64,000 nt of DNA from CAUTXO01 sp963542625 (GTDB taxonomy: Bacteria > Campylobacterota > Campylobacteria > Campylobacterales > SZUA-545): NCBI GenBank assembly GCA_963542625.1, contig CAUTXO010000002.1, forward strand, positions 11,801 to 75,800. Reading direction: 5' to 3'. How positions within the stretch are numbered: position 1 is the first letter of the stretch; every line of letters starts with the position of its first letter. Below the pieces are notes generated by a model. That model had not been told where the DNA came from. It made no database searches and saw only the letters and a program-made list of their open reading frames with translations. The position numbers were made by a program, and so were the translations under genes. This document shows positions 31,190-40,876 of the stretch, in pieces.

Positions 31190-33166
31190 ATGAGTATCGC
31201 CAACAAAACGTCGTTTATAACTTCAACCCTGATGCTATTTGGCTTGCTTATGTATTCCATCATAAATTACAACACCATCAAACAAAGCACTTACGATATG
31301 TTTATCCAAAGCAAAAAAAGCAACACAAAAACCATCGTGCTTTTCATAGAAGAATACTTCAAAACGCGCGTAAATTCCATAGAGCAAGCGACAAAATCAA
31401 TGAATGAAAGCGGCGCGTTTAGCTCAAAAGAAGCGCTGCGCCTAGAGCTAAAAAAACTCTTTCCGATGACGCCATTTGACGCGCTTTTTGTGGGCTTTGC
31501 CGCCGATGGCTTGACCGTAAAGACCGATCACATCGGCAAAAACACGCCAAAAGACATCGCAGGCTTTGATGGGCGCACGCGCAATTGGTTTAAAGAAGCG
31601 CAAGATCTAAGGGCAAGCGGCTTTAGCAAACCATACAGCGATATAACGACGAAAAACCTAACAACGACGGTTTATTCGCCGTTTTACAATGGCGACGAGC
31701 TTTTTGCCGTCGTGGGCGCAAACATCTTTTTAACGAGCCTTCAAAACGATATAGCAAAGATAAAATCGACGACGACCGGCGCGGTTTTTGTCATAGACAA
31801 GGGCGGGCGCATAATCTCGCACCCGGACAAAAAATTCATTATGAGCGAAGATCCTAAGATCTCTAAGGTTGTAGATCTGCTAGTAACCGCGGGCACCGAT
31901 GGCGGCAAGATCTTTAACTTTACGTTTGATGGCGAAGAAAAAATCGCCATTTGCCAAAAGTGCTCCATTAGCGGCTGGACGGTTTGCGACTCTGGATCTG
32001 TGAGCGATTACGAAGCAAGCCTTGAAAAGCTAAAGTTCAAACAGATAGTAAATTCCTTGATCTTTATTGTGGTGATGGGCTTTGTCGTGCTTGGGACGGT
32101 GAAGTTTTATCTAAAGCCAATCAGCCTAATTAAGCGCGGTTTGCTGGATTTTTTCCTGTTTTTAAACAATCAAACAAAATCAAGCGCGCTTATAAACCTA
32201 AAAACTGACGATGAATTCGGGCAAATGGCGCAAATCATCAATAAAAACATAGAAACAACCGAGCAAAACCTAAGCCACGAAAAGGATCTACTAGAAAAGG
32301 TCAATCGTTTTGCGCGCGAGATTAAAAACGGCAATTTTTTAGCCGACATCGACATCAAAAGCAGCAACAACTCCCTTGAGCGCCTGAAAAACACGCTCCT
32401 AGACGTGCGCGATTTTTTAAAAGACAACGTTTGCAAAAACACCAAAGATCTAATGGCGCTTTTAAAATCATACGGCAACAACGATTTTACCGTGCGGCTT
32501 GACGATGACGCTACGCTTGCTGGGCACATAAACAATCTTGGAAACGGGCGCATTAACGCTATGCTTGGGGATTTTTATTCAAGCGGGCGGGCGCTTGAGA
32601 GCAAGGCGGGCGATTTAAGCGCGCTTGTGGATAAGCTAAGCCGCGATACGGGCTCGCAAGCGGCGTCTTTGGAGCAAAGCGCGGCGGCGATTGAAGAGAT
32701 GAGCCAGTCGATGTCTAGCATAAACGCAAAAACAAACGGGATAATAGAGCAAGCCGAGCAAACAAAAACCGTGCTTGGGATCATTAAAGATATTGCGGAT
32801 CAAACGAATTTGCTAGCGCTTAACGCCGCCATTGAAGCCGCGCGCGCGGGCGAGCACGGGCGGGGCTTTGCCGTCGTTGCCGATGAAGTGCGAAAGCTAG
32901 CGGAAAAAACGGCGCAAAGCCTTTTGGAGATTGAAACAAACACAAATCTCCTAACGCAAAGCATTAATGAAATAAGCGTTGCAATTAAAGAACAAACTGA
33001 AGGGCTAGCGCAAATAAATTCAGCCATTAGCCAGCTTGATGAAATCACGCAAAACAACGCAAATGCGGCGGCGCAAACGCAGCAAATCGCGCAAGAAGTT
33101 AGCACGATGGCGCTAAATTCCACGCAAAAAGCCTTGCAAAATAAATTCACAATGAGAGACGAATGA
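31190..33166 (+). CDS. Methyl-accepting chemotaxis protein with double-Cache sensor
   Basis: A 658-residue chemoreceptor. One membrane helix near residues 5-25, a periplasmic dCache-type domain (about 30-280, with DGRTRNWFKEA and a Y-S-D after it) and a second helix near 283-305 are followed by a HAMP-like stretch and the signalling hairpin. The tip IADQTNLLALNAAIEAARAG is fully conserved near residue 540. It lacks a C-terminal pentapeptide. Such sensors often bind amino or carboxylic acids; the ligand is unknown. I use ATG 31190 with AAAGG upstream (a GTG at 31187 is alternative). Its stop overlaps the purU ATG by four bases. Confidence 0.92.
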   Translation: MSIANKTSFITSTLMLFGLLMYSIINYNTIKQSTYDMFIQSKKSNTKTIVLFIEEYFKTRVNSIEQATKSMNESGAFSSKEALRLELKKLFPMTPFDALFVGFAADGLTVKTDHIGKNTPKDIAGFDGRTRNWFKEAQDLRASGFSKPYSDITTKNLTTTVYSPFYNGDELFAVVGANIFLTSLQNDIAKIKSTTTGAVFVIDKGGRIISHPDKKFIMSEDPKISKVVDLLVTAGTDGGKIFNFTFDGEEKIAICQKCSISGWTVCDSGSVSDYEASLEKLKFKQIVNSLIFIVVMGFVVLGTVKFYLKPISLIKRGLLDFFLFLNNQTKSSALINLKTDDEFGQMAQIINKNIETTEQNLSHEKDLLEKVNRFAREIKNGNFLADIDIKSSNNSLERLKNTLLDVRDFLKDNVCKNTKDLMALLKSYGNNDFTVRLDDDATLAGHINNLGNGRINAMLGDFYSSGRALESKAGDLSALVDKLSRDTGSQAASLEQSAAAIEEMSQSMSSINAKTNGIIEQAEQTKTVLGIIKDIADQTNLLALNAAIEAARAGEHGRGFAVVADEVRKLAEKTAQSLLEIETNTNLLTQSINEISVAIKEQTEGLAQINSAISQLDEITQNNANAAAQTQQIAQEVSTMALNSTQKALQNKFTMRDE

Positions 33167-33993
33167 ACGAATTTACACTATTAATAGAAATGCAGGATAA
33201 AAAGGGGCTCATCTTTGAAATAAGCAGCATTTTAGCAGCGCATTCGATAAACATCGAGCAAAACAGCGAGTTTGTGGATAAGGAGAGTAACCGTTTTTTT
33301 ATGCGCTCGCGCCTAATGGGCGAGATCCAAGAAGAGCGCTTGCTAGGGGATCTTAAGCGCCAGCTCCAAGACGCAAAGCTCACGCTAAAAAAAGTGCAAA
33401 AAAAAGACATCGTCGTTTTTGTAACAAAGGAGCCGCACGCCATCGGCGATCTGCTAATTAAGCACCATTTTGGCACGCTTGGGGCAAACATCAAGGCGGT
33501 TGTTGGCAATCACGCGGTGCTAAAGGATCTTGTAGAAAAATTCGGCATTCCGTTTTACTTCATCGACGCCAAAGATCTAAGCAAAGAAGCGCACGAAGCG
33601 CAAATTATAAAGGCGCTCGCGGCGCATAGTTTTGATTACATCGTGCTGGCTAAGTATATGCGGATCCTAACGCCTTCATTTGTCAATGATTTCACAAACA
33701 AAATCATCAATATTCACCACTCATTTTTGCCGGCGTTTGTTGGCGCAAACCCTTACAAGCAGGCCTTTGAGCGGGGCGTGAAAATCATCGGCGCGACCTC
33801 GCATTTTGTCAGCAATGATCTTGACGAAGGCGCGATAATCTACCAAGCCGTCGAGCGCGTGAGCCACACAGACGACGCCGCGAGTATGGCGCTAAAAGGC
33901 AAGGCGATAGAAACATCCGTGCTAGCTAGCGCGCTGGCGCTTGTCTTTGATGACCGCGTTTTCGTGCATAACAATAAGACCGTGATCCTTTGA
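33163..33993 (+). CDS. purU: Formyltetrahydrofolate deformylase
   Basis: A 276-residue PurU: an N-terminal ACT domain (about 1-80, FTLLIEMQDKKGLIFEIS) and a formyltransferase-fold hydrolase domain. The catalytic Asn-His-Asp are in NIHHSFLPAFVGANPY and SHFVSNDLDEG. It frees formate from 10-formyl-THF to supply purine and one-carbon balance. The length is normal. ATG 33163 overlaps the chemoreceptor stop; its own TGA overlaps the next gene's ATG (TGATG), so translation is coupled through a chain of four to five genes. Confidence 0.96.
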   Translation: MNEFTLLIEMQDKKGLIFEISSILAAHSINIEQNSEFVDKESNRFFMRSRLMGEIQEERLLGDLKRQLQDAKLTLKKVQKKDIVVFVTKEPHAIGDLLIKHHFGTLGANIKAVVGNHAVLKDLVEKFGIPFYFIDAKDLSKEAHEAQIIKALAAHSFDYIVLAKYMRILTPSFVNDFTNKIINIHHSFLPAFVGANPYKQAFERGVKIIGATSHFVSNDLDEGAIIYQAVERVSHTDDAASMALKGKAIETSVLASALALVFDDRVFVHNNKTVIL

Positions 33994-34604
33994 TGTTTAA
34001 GCAACTAGCGCTAAAAGAAGCCACACAAAAGCAAGCTAAGATCTACGCGGATCTTTACGCAAAGTGGGGGCATTCTTTTAAGGCGCTGCACTGGTCGAGC
34101 CCGCAAAATCAAGAAAAGCGCTTTGAAATTTTGGCGCAAATTGGTGAGCTGGGCGGGTGCAAGATCTTAGATCTAGGCTGCGGGTTTGGGGATTTTTACG
34201 CCTACCTAAAGCGCTCTGGGGTGCATTGCCACTACACCGGTTACGATACGATGCAAGAATTTATAAACGAAGCCGCGCGTGAGTTTGGGGAAGCAAGCTT
34301 TGCCGCAAAAAGTATCTTTGAAAACAAGGCAAGCTTTGACTACATCTTAGCTAGCGGGCTTTTTGCCTTTGGTAATAAAACCTTCTTTTTTGAGACGCTA
34401 GAGCGCGCGCTAAAATTCGCCGTGCGTGGGCTTGGCTTTAATCTTTTTAAGCCGCAAAACGACAAGCGCTTTTTTTATATGGAAAAGGACGAGATCTTGT
34501 TCTTTTTGAAAGGCTTAGATCTTGGGCGGGTGGTGATAAAAGACGGCTACTTAAACGGCGATACGACGTTTTTTCTTTACAAAAAGCAAGGAGGGGCGCT
34601 GTGA
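33993..34604 (+). CDS. Class I SAM-dependent methyltransferase
   Basis: A 203-residue methyltransferase with the glycine-rich SAM loop ILDLGCGFGDFYAYL near residue 58-72 and an acidic residue at the end of strand 2 (YTGYDTM). FNLFKPQND appears towards the end. No signal peptide. The substrate is unknown; small-molecule or lipid head-group methylation would be compatible. I use ATG 33993, which overlaps the purU stop as TGATG. Confidence 0.85.
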   Translation: MFKQLALKEATQKQAKIYADLYAKWGHSFKALHWSSPQNQEKRFEILAQIGELGGCKILDLGCGFGDFYAYLKRSGVHCHYTGYDTMQEFINEAAREFGEASFAAKSIFENKASFDYILASGLFAFGNKTFFFETLERALKFAVRGLGFNLFKPQNDKRFFYMEKDEILFFLKGLDLGRVVIKDGYLNGDTTFFLYKKQGGAL

Positions 34605-35206
34605 GAGAGATTGCGTTTTTTGACTTTGACGGCACGATTACGCACAAAGATAGTATGCTAGATTTCATCATTCACACAGCAAGTGCGGGCAAGATCTTAG
34701 GCGGGGTTTTTTACACGCTGCCTATTTTGTTGCTGTATAAGCTGGGGCTCATTAAAAACGACGCGGCAAAAAAAATGGTGCTAAAGTTTTACTATGGCGG
34801 TATGAAAAAAGAAAAATTTGACGCCCTAGTGCGCGGCTGGGCTAGCACGCGGCTTGAAGGGCTTGTAAGATCCGCCGCGCGCGAACACTTACAAGATCTA
34901 GGGGCGCGGGGGGTAAAGATCGTTATCGTTAGCGCCTCACTTAAAGATCTCTTGCAAGACTGGGCGAGAGCGCGGGGGTATGACTTGCTAGCTAGCGAGT
35001 TTAGTTTTAGCGGCGGCGTTTTCACGGGCGAATACATCGGCAAAAATTGTTGGGGCAATGAAAAAGTGGCTAAAATACGCTCTCATTACGACCTAAGCAA
35101 ATACGACAAGATCTACGCCTACGGCGACACAAAAGGCGATTTGCCAATGCTTGCTTTAGCGCACGAGCCACACTACAAACCTTTTAGGGAGAAAAAAGAT
35201 GGTTAG
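34601..35206 (+). CDS. HAD-IB family phosphatase (SerB-like)
   Basis: A 201-residue HAD hydrolase of the phosphoserine-phosphatase-like IB subfamily. Motif I is FFDFDGTITHKDS (nucleophile Asp 8 and acid Asp 10), motif II VIVSAS near 107, motif III around GNEKVAK and motif IV YGDTKGDLPML near 180-190. A hydrophobic stretch near 30-50 may be the cap or a membrane contact, as in PgpC/YfhB-type lipid phosphatases. The start is GTG 34601, overlapping the previous stop (GTGA). It may dephosphorylate phosphatidylglycerol phosphate or a metabolite; the choice is open. Confidence 0.86.
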   Translation: MREIAFFDFDGTITHKDSMLDFIIHTASAGKILGGVFYTLPILLLYKLGLIKNDAAKKMVLKFYYGGMKKEKFDALVRGWASTRLEGLVRSAAREHLQDLGARGVKIVIVSASLKDLLQDWARARGYDLLASEFSFSGGVFTGEYIGKNCWGNEKVAKIRSHYDLSKYDKIYAYGDTKGDLPMLALAHEPHYKPFREKKDG

Positions 35207-36587
35207 AAAAAAAGAGTTTTTGATTGATACTAGCGTCATTTTGGACGACCCGCAAAACATACTAAACCTTTACCAAGACGGCAATAATAAGGTCATCGTT
35301 ACCAACGTTATTTTAGCCGAGCTTGACAAGCACAAAGAAGGCAGGGCGGAAAGCTCGTATTTTGCGCGCACGTTTTTTAGGCTCATTGCCGCGAGTGAGG
35401 GCAAAGATCTAAGCAAAAGCCCGTTTCAAAAGAGCGTCGATGGCGATTTTATCCGCGAAATGGAGTTGCAATTTGATAGCGGCGCTATACCAATTTACGT
35501 GATCTACCGCACGAATTACAAGCACCACCAAGCCACAAACGACGAAAAAATCGGCGAAGTTGCCAAAGATTACGGCTTTACGCTCATTACAAACGACATA
35601 GCCTTTAAGATCCGCTCGCTCACAAAGGGCATAAACACGCAATCCATTTACAAAGACAGCGAGAAAGATCCAACGAGCTTGCAGTTTTTCAAAAGCTTTA
35701 AAATAGGCAAGGACACAAGCGAGCTTGCCGCGCGCAAGGAGTTTAAGGAGCTTTTCAACTGGACGATGATTGAAGCCGCGCAAACGCTTGATGGCAAGAT
35801 AGAAAGCGGCAAAAAATTCTTTGGGCTAAAGGTGCAAAACGGCTTTGAAGAGCTAGATCTAGACGACATCATCACGCAGACAAACCCCTACATTGCGCCA
35901 ATTAACCTAGAGCAAAAGTTTTTTTACTCAATGCTTATCCACCCCGCAAACCAAATCACCGTTTGCACGGGCAGCACGGGTAGCGGTAAGACGCTCATTG
36001 CGCTTCAAGCGGGGCTATACTTGCAAAAGCAAGGCATCGTCGATGGGATTGTGTATATCAGAAACACGGTAACTTCAGCCGATAAAGAAGCAGAACTTGG
36101 CTTTCGCAAGGGGGATCAAGGGCAAAAACTAGGCTTTTTTATGTATCCGCTTTACGCGGTGATTAACTTCACGATAGAAAAGATCCGCAAGGAAAGCTGG
36201 GATAACGCGCAAGAATACACGGGAGAGACAAACGCCATCACGCGCCAAGAAGCAACGGATAAATTCATCGCCAATCACAATATTGAGATGATGGATATCG
36301 CGCACGCGCGGGGCACGACGATTACAAAAAAGTTCGTCATTTTCGATGAAGCGCAAAACGTTTCAAACGCCACGCTAAAGCTCATCGGCACAAGAATGGG
36401 CAAGGATAGCCGCTTGGTGGTTTTGGGGGATTGGAAGCAAATCGACCACCCGTATTTAACAAAGGAGCGCAACGGCTTAATTACGCTACTAAGCAAGGCG
36501 GCAAAAAGCGATATGGTCGCTGGAATTCACCTAGCGCAGACGATAAGAAGCGAAGTTGCGAAGTGGTTTGATGAAGAATTTAACTAA
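35199..36587 (+). CDS. PIN-PhoH fusion ATPase (PhoH2/YlaK-like)
   Basis: A 462-residue protein with an N-terminal PIN nuclease domain (about 5-140; EFLIDTSVILDDP, with Asp 9 and acidic partners) and a C-terminal PhoH ATPase domain (about 240-460). The ATPase part has Walker A GSTGSGKT near 258 and Walker B VIFDEAQNVS near 388. Related PhoH2 proteins act as RNA helicase-nucleases. It overlaps the HAD gene and precedes the DEAD-box helicase by nine bases, which suggests a shared role in RNA turnover, by context. Confidence 0.92.
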   Translation: MVRKKEFLIDTSVILDDPQNILNLYQDGNNKVIVTNVILAELDKHKEGRAESSYFARTFFRLIAASEGKDLSKSPFQKSVDGDFIREMELQFDSGAIPIYVIYRTNYKHHQATNDEKIGEVAKDYGFTLITNDIAFKIRSLTKGINTQSIYKDSEKDPTSLQFFKSFKIGKDTSELAARKEFKELFNWTMIEAAQTLDGKIESGKKFFGLKVQNGFEELDLDDIITQTNPYIAPINLEQKFFYSMLIHPANQITVCTGSTGSGKTLIALQAGLYLQKQGIVDGIVYIRNTVTSADKEAELGFRKGDQGQKLGFFMYPLYAVINFTIEKIRKESWDNAQEYTGETNAITRQEATDKFIANHNIEMMDIAHARGTTITKKFVIFDEAQNVSNATLKLIGTRMGKDSRLVVLGDWKQIDHPYLTKERNGLITLLSKAAKSDMVAGIHLAQTIRSEVAKWFDEEFN

Positions 36588-36596
36588 AAGATTACA

Positions 36597-38180
36597 ATGA
36601 ACGAATTTTCAGAACTAGGACTAGACGAGAGTATTTTACAAGGCTTAGCGCAGGCTGGGTTTAAAGCGCCAAGCCCCGTGCAAAAAGAGGCAATTCCGCT
36701 TATTTTAAAGGGCAAGGATCTTATCGCTCAAGCGCACACGGGCACGGGCAAAACCGCCGCCTTTGGGCTACCGATTATGAGCCTAATGAAAGCCAATGCA
36801 GGCATAGAAACGCTAATTATCACGCCAACTAGAGAGCTTGCAATGCAAATTAGCGACGAGCTTTACAAGCTTGGCAAACTAAAGGGCGCAAAAACGGTAA
36901 CCGTTTATGGCGGGCAGTCGTATTCAAGGCAGGTCAAGCAAATTAAAAGCAGCGCGAACATTCTTGTAGCAACGCCCGGGCGCTTGTTGGATCTTTTGCA
37001 GTCGGGGCAAATAGAGATCTCGCCTAGTTTTATCGTGCTTGATGAAGCCGACGAAATGCTTGATATGGGCTTTTTAGATGACGTGGAAAAGATCTTAAAG
37101 CATATGCCGCGCGATGCGCAAAAGCTTCTTTTCTCCGCCACAATGCCAGCGCCGATACGAAAAATCGCCGATAAATTCCTAAACGAGCCAGCGGTGGTGC
37201 AGATTACAAAAGAAGAAACTACCAACAAAGACATCAGCCAAGAGTATTACGTGGTAGAAGAAAAGGAGCGCGAAGCGGCGACGATTAGGCTCATAGATTA
37301 TTACGACCCAAAGCGCGCGATTATTTTTTGCCGTATGAAAAAAGAAGCCGACTTCCTAGCTAACACGCTCCTAGCCAAGGGGTATCCGTCCAAAGCGCTC
37401 CACGGCGATATGGAGCAAGCAAGCAGGGAGCAAACAATTTCAGCGTTTAAGCGCGGTTTGGTGGAGATCTTAGTCGCCACCGACGTTGCCGCGCGCGGGC
37501 TTGACATTAGCAACGTAAGCCACGTTTTTAATTACCACATTCCCTTTGATCCGCAAAGCTACGTGCATCGCATTGGCAGAACGGGGCGCGCGGGCAAAAA
37601 GGGCGTGGCGATCACCCTTGTAACGCCGATTGAATTTCGCGAACTTCAAAAGATTAAAAAAATCGTCGGCACGAACATAACGCACAAGTTTATTCCAACT
37701 TGCAGCGATGTTTATAACGATTTGAGTGAAAAATTTGCTTCTAAGATCCTAGAGCAGCGCATCAGCAAGGAAGCGGAAAAGATGATAGACACGCTCTCCT
37801 TAGATCTTGACGCTAAGGAGCTTTCTTACAAGCTTTTGTCAATGCTTCTTGAAGATATTAGGGTCGATGGCCCGGATAAAATCGGGCTTGATATGGAGTG
37901 CATAAACCGCCTAACAAACAGCTTAAAAGACAAGGAGCAAAAAAAGGAGCGCTTCAAAAACCGCGCGCAAAGGCGAGCGCCAAGATCTAGCAAGGGCGCG
38001 CCGCGCACAAGATCTGGGGCAGGATCTAGGGCAAGATCTGATGCTGGATCTAACGCAAGATCTGGAGCAAGATCTAGTGCGGGATCTAACACAGGATCTA
38101 ACACCGGCTTTGCAAAAAAAGAGCGCGGCGGCGGATTTAAGGGCGCTGGCAAAGGGCGCGGGCGGGGCGGACATAAATAG
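36597..38180 (+). CDS. DEAD-box ATP-dependent RNA helicase
   Basis: A 527-residue DEAD-box helicase with the full motif set: AHTGTGKT, PTRELA, TPGRLLDL, DEAD, SAT, then ARGLDI and HRIGRTGRAG. The last 50 or so residues are an Arg/Ser/Gly-rich tail, partly written by repeated AGATCT and GGATCT sites read as Arg-Ser and Gly-Ser (about 38,010-38,100), followed by GRGRGG. Basic tails of this kind bind RNA. It resembles RhlE/DeaD; which one is uncertain. The ATG follows the PhoH stop by nine bases. Confidence 0.93.
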   Translation: MNEFSELGLDESILQGLAQAGFKAPSPVQKEAIPLILKGKDLIAQAHTGTGKTAAFGLPIMSLMKANAGIETLIITPTRELAMQISDELYKLGKLKGAKTVTVYGGQSYSRQVKQIKSSANILVATPGRLLDLLQSGQIEISPSFIVLDEADEMLDMGFLDDVEKILKHMPRDAQKLLFSATMPAPIRKIADKFLNEPAVVQITKEETTNKDISQEYYVVEEKEREAATIRLIDYYDPKRAIIFCRMKKEADFLANTLLAKGYPSKALHGDMEQASREQTISAFKRGLVEILVATDVAARGLDISNVSHVFNYHIPFDPQSYVHRIGRTGRAGKKGVAITLVTPIEFRELQKIKKIVGTNITHKFIPTCSDVYNDLSEKFASKILEQRISKEAEKMIDTLSLDLDAKELSYKLLSMLLEDIRVDGPDKIGLDMECINRLTNSLKDKEQKKERFKNRAQRRAPRSSKGAPRTRSGAGSRARSDAGSNARSGARSSAGSNTGSNTGFAKKERGGGFKGAGKGRGRGGHK

Positions 38181-38188
38181 TTTATTGA

Positions 38189-38194
38189 TATAAT
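38189..38194 (+). promoter_or_regulatory. -10 element TATAAT for ilvE
   Basis: TATAAT right after the helicase gene, 25 bases upstream of the ilvE ATG, with AAGGA at 38209-38213 between them. It marks the start of the ilvE-SPFH-hisIE-DUF2393 transcript. Confidence 0.6.
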
Positions 38195-38219
38195 GCGAGC
38201 TTTTTCTTAAGGACAGGCA

Positions 38220-39137
38220 ATGTTAAAGGAAGCAAAATTTATTTGGAAAAATGGCGAGTTTGTCGCGTGGAAAGATGCAACAACACACGTGCTAAGCCAC
38301 ACCTTGCATTATGGCAACGGCGTTTTTGAAGGCACGAGAGCGTATCAAACAAAAGACGGCTTGGCAATTTTCAAGCTACAAGAGCACACAAAAAGGCTTT
38401 TTGACTCAGCAAAAATCGTTGCCATCGAGCCTAACTTCACGCAAGATGATTTTTTAAAAGCGCAAGTGGAGCTTTTGCAAAAGAATGATTTTAAGGGCAA
38501 TGTTTATATCAGACCGATTATATTTTTAGGCTACGGCGTGATGGGGCTATTCCACGCGCAAGCGCCGGTTGAGAGCGTCGTCGCGGCTTGGGAATGGGGC
38601 GCGTATTTGGGCGAAGAAGGCTTGGAAAAAGGCATTCGCGTAAAGACGGCGTCGGTTACTAGAAACTCCATTCGCTCAAACTTCGGCAGGGCAAAATCCG
38701 TTGGCGGCTACCTAAACTCTCAAATGGCAAAATACGAAGCTTTCAAAGGCGGTTACGAAGAAGCCTTGTTTTTAGCGGACGATGGCACGGTTAGCGAAGG
38801 CAGCGGCGAGTGCATTTTCATCGTGCGCGGCGGCAAACTCATCACTCCGCCTAATATTTGGTCGCTAGAATCCATCACACAAGCAAGCGTTATAGAGCTA
38901 GCGCAAGATCTAAACATCACCGTAGAAAGGCGCAACATCACAAGGGACGAGATCTACATAGCAGATGAAGCGTTTTTCACAGGCACAGCGGCAGAAATTA
39001 CGCCGATCCGCGAGCTAGACGATAGAATAATAGGCAGCGGCAGCGCGGGCGAGATGACGAAAAGATTGCAAAAAGAGTTTTTTGATATGGTTTATGGCAG
39101 AAATCCAGCCAAGAAACATTATTTAACTTACATTTAA
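38220..39137 (+). CDS. ilvE: Branched-chain amino acid aminotransferase
   Basis: A 305-residue class IV PLP aminotransferase that makes Leu, Ile and Val from their keto acids. YGNGVFEGTRAY near residue 31, SVGGYLNSQMAKYEA (with the PLP Lys nearby) and FFTGTAAEITPI near 255-266 are typical of IlvE. Length is normal. It is followed by an SPFH membrane protein nine bases downstream, an order I recognise from Campylobacter. Confidence 0.96.
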   Translation: MLKEAKFIWKNGEFVAWKDATTHVLSHTLHYGNGVFEGTRAYQTKDGLAIFKLQEHTKRLFDSAKIVAIEPNFTQDDFLKAQVELLQKNDFKGNVYIRPIIFLGYGVMGLFHAQAPVESVVAAWEWGAYLGEEGLEKGIRVKTASVTRNSIRSNFGRAKSVGGYLNSQMAKYEAFKGGYEEALFLADDGTVSEGSGECIFIVRGGKLITPPNIWSLESITQASVIELAQDLNITVERRNITRDEIYIADEAFFTGTAAEITPIRELDDRIIGSGSAGEMTKRLQKEFFDMVYGRNPAKKHYLTYI

Positions 39138-39146
39138 AGGACAAAA

Positions 39147-40202
39147 ATGCCGGTTGATATGAACGACTATTTCAAAAAAAATGGCGGATCTAGTGGCGGC
39201 AGCGGCGGTAATGGCGGCGGTAATGGCACGCCAGACTTCATAAAAGACTTTGGCAAAAAGGCGGGGCTAATTTATGCAGCAATTGCCGTGCTGATTATTT
39301 TTGTAATCGCCAAGCCGTTTGTGATAATAAACTCCGGCGAAGTGGGGATAAAATCCACCTTTGGTAAATACGACGAAAAGCCTTTGGGCGCGGGCTTTCA
39401 CGTGATTATGCCTTTTGTGCAAAAGGTTACGGTGGTGGATATAAAGGTTAGGATCTCTAACTTTTCTAAATCCGAAGTGATGAAAAAATCCGAAGGCATA
39501 AGGCAACAGTCGGCAATTTCAATCATAGACAAGCGCGGTTTGCCCGTAGAAGTTGAGCTAACCGTGCAATACAGCCTAAAACAAGAGACCGTCCCGCAAG
39601 CTTTTTCTAGCATAGGCGATGAGTGGGAAGACAAAATTATCGTGCCAAACACAATGGACGTTGTGCGTAGCGTAATTGGTAACTTTATGGCAGAAGAATT
39701 GCCGACAAAAAGAAACGAAATTGCAAAGATCATAGAAGAAGAAATGACGGAGCGACTTTCGCACATCGTCGGCAAGCCGATTATTTTGCAAGCCATTCAG
39801 CTACGCGGGATCATTTTGCCGCCTAAGATCACGGAGCAAATAGAGCGCGTGCAAATTGCAAAGCAAGAAGAGCAGCGCGCCAAGAACGAAGTTGAGCGCA
39901 CAAAGCAAGAAGCTATCAAAAAGCAAGAAGAATCACGCGGTATAGCAGAAGCAAAGAGAATAGAAGCGCAGGGTAACGCGGACAAGGCGCTAATTGAAGC
40001 AAAAGCCGCCGCTAGGGCAAACGAGCTCATCTCAAAATCCCTAACGGACAACCTTATAAGGCTTAGACAGGTTGAAGTGCAAGGCAAATTTAACGAAGCA
40101 TTGCGCGAAAATAAAGACGCAAGGATCTTCCTAACGCCCGGCGGCGCCACGCCAAACATCTGGCTAGACACTAAAGACAGAAAGGTTTCGTCGTCTCAAT
40201 GA
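39147..40202 (+). CDS. SPFH/prohibitin family membrane protein
   Basis: A 351-residue protein with a Gly/Ser-rich cytoplasmic N-terminus, one membrane helix near 43-65 and a prohibitin-type SPFH domain (about 65-230; VIINSGEVGIKSTFGKYD). A long coiled coil (about 225-300) rich in Lys, Glu and Gln follows. Such proteins form ring assemblies and often regulate FtsH. The ribosome site AAAGGA precedes ATG 39147. It overlaps hisIE by four bases. Whether it is an HflK/HflC-type regulator is unproven. Confidence 0.9.
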   Translation: MPVDMNDYFKKNGGSSGGSGGNGGGNGTPDFIKDFGKKAGLIYAAIAVLIIFVIAKPFVIINSGEVGIKSTFGKYDEKPLGAGFHVIMPFVQKVTVVDIKVRISNFSKSEVMKKSEGIRQQSAISIIDKRGLPVEVELTVQYSLKQETVPQAFSSIGDEWEDKIIVPNTMDVVRSVIGNFMAEELPTKRNEIAKIIEEEMTERLSHIVGKPIILQAIQLRGIILPPKITEQIERVQIAKQEEQRAKNEVERTKQEAIKKQEESRGIAEAKRIEAQGNADKALIEAKAAARANELISKSLTDNLIRLRQVEVQGKFNEALRENKDARIFLTPGGATPNIWLDTKDRKVSSSQ

Positions 40203-40876
40203 GCCTTGCAGAAAGGATAGACTGGCAAAAATCCCCCCTTGTGGGGACAATCGCGCAAGACGCAAAGAGTAAAGAAGTCTTGATGTTTGCATTTAGCAAC
40301 AAAGAAGCCATAGATCTAAGCCTAAAAAGCGGCTACGTGCATTACTACTCGCGCTCCAAGCAGCGCATTTGGAAAAAGGGCGAGCAAAGCGGGCACACGC
40401 AAAAAATTTTGCAGGCGCGGCTTGATTGCGATAACGACGCCGTTTTGTATCTTGTGGAGCAAACGGGTGCGGCTTGCCATACGGGCAGAAAATCTTGTTT
40501 TTTCCAAGATCTTGCCACCGGCGCGCCGCTTTTTGCGCCAAGTTTTGATGTGGCAAAGATCTATGGCGCGGTCGATAGGGTTTATGAAACAATCCAAGAA
40601 AGAAAGCTTAGCGGCGGCGATAACTCTTACGTAAGCTCACTATTTAAGGGCGGCGAAAACGCCATATACAAAAAAATCGCCGAAGAAGCTGGCGAATTTT
40701 TGCTTGCGCTAAAAGACAAAAACGAGCAAGAAATAATCCACGAAGCTTGTGATTTGCTGTTTCATTCTATGGTCGGGCTTGCGGGTTTTAACATCGCGCC
40801 TGATAGGATACGCGCCGAGCTTTTAAGGCGTGAGGGGACAAGCGGCATAGCGGAAAAACAAGGACGGAAAAAATAA
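40199..40876 (+). CDS. hisIE: Bifunctional phosphoribosyl-AMP cyclohydrolase / phosphoribosyl-ATP pyrophosphatase
   Basis: A 225-residue fusion. The HisI part (about 1-120) has VLMFAFSNKEA, the zinc-binding LDCDNDAVL and the CHTGRKSCFF segment. The HisE part (about 135-215) has KIAEEAGEFLLALKD and EIIHEACDLLFHSMV. It catalyses steps two and three of histidine synthesis. The ATG overlaps the SPFH stop as ATGA. The stop TAA overlaps the reading frame of the DUF2393 gene. Confidence 0.96.
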   Translation: MSLAERIDWQKSPLVGTIAQDAKSKEVLMFAFSNKEAIDLSLKSGYVHYYSRSKQRIWKKGEQSGHTQKILQARLDCDNDAVLYLVEQTGAACHTGRKSCFFQDLATGAPLFAPSFDVAKIYGAVDRVYETIQERKLSGGDNSYVSSLFKGGENAIYKKIAEEAGEFLLALKDKNEQEIIHEACDLLFHSMVGLAGFNIAPDRIRAELLRREGTSGIAEKQGRKK

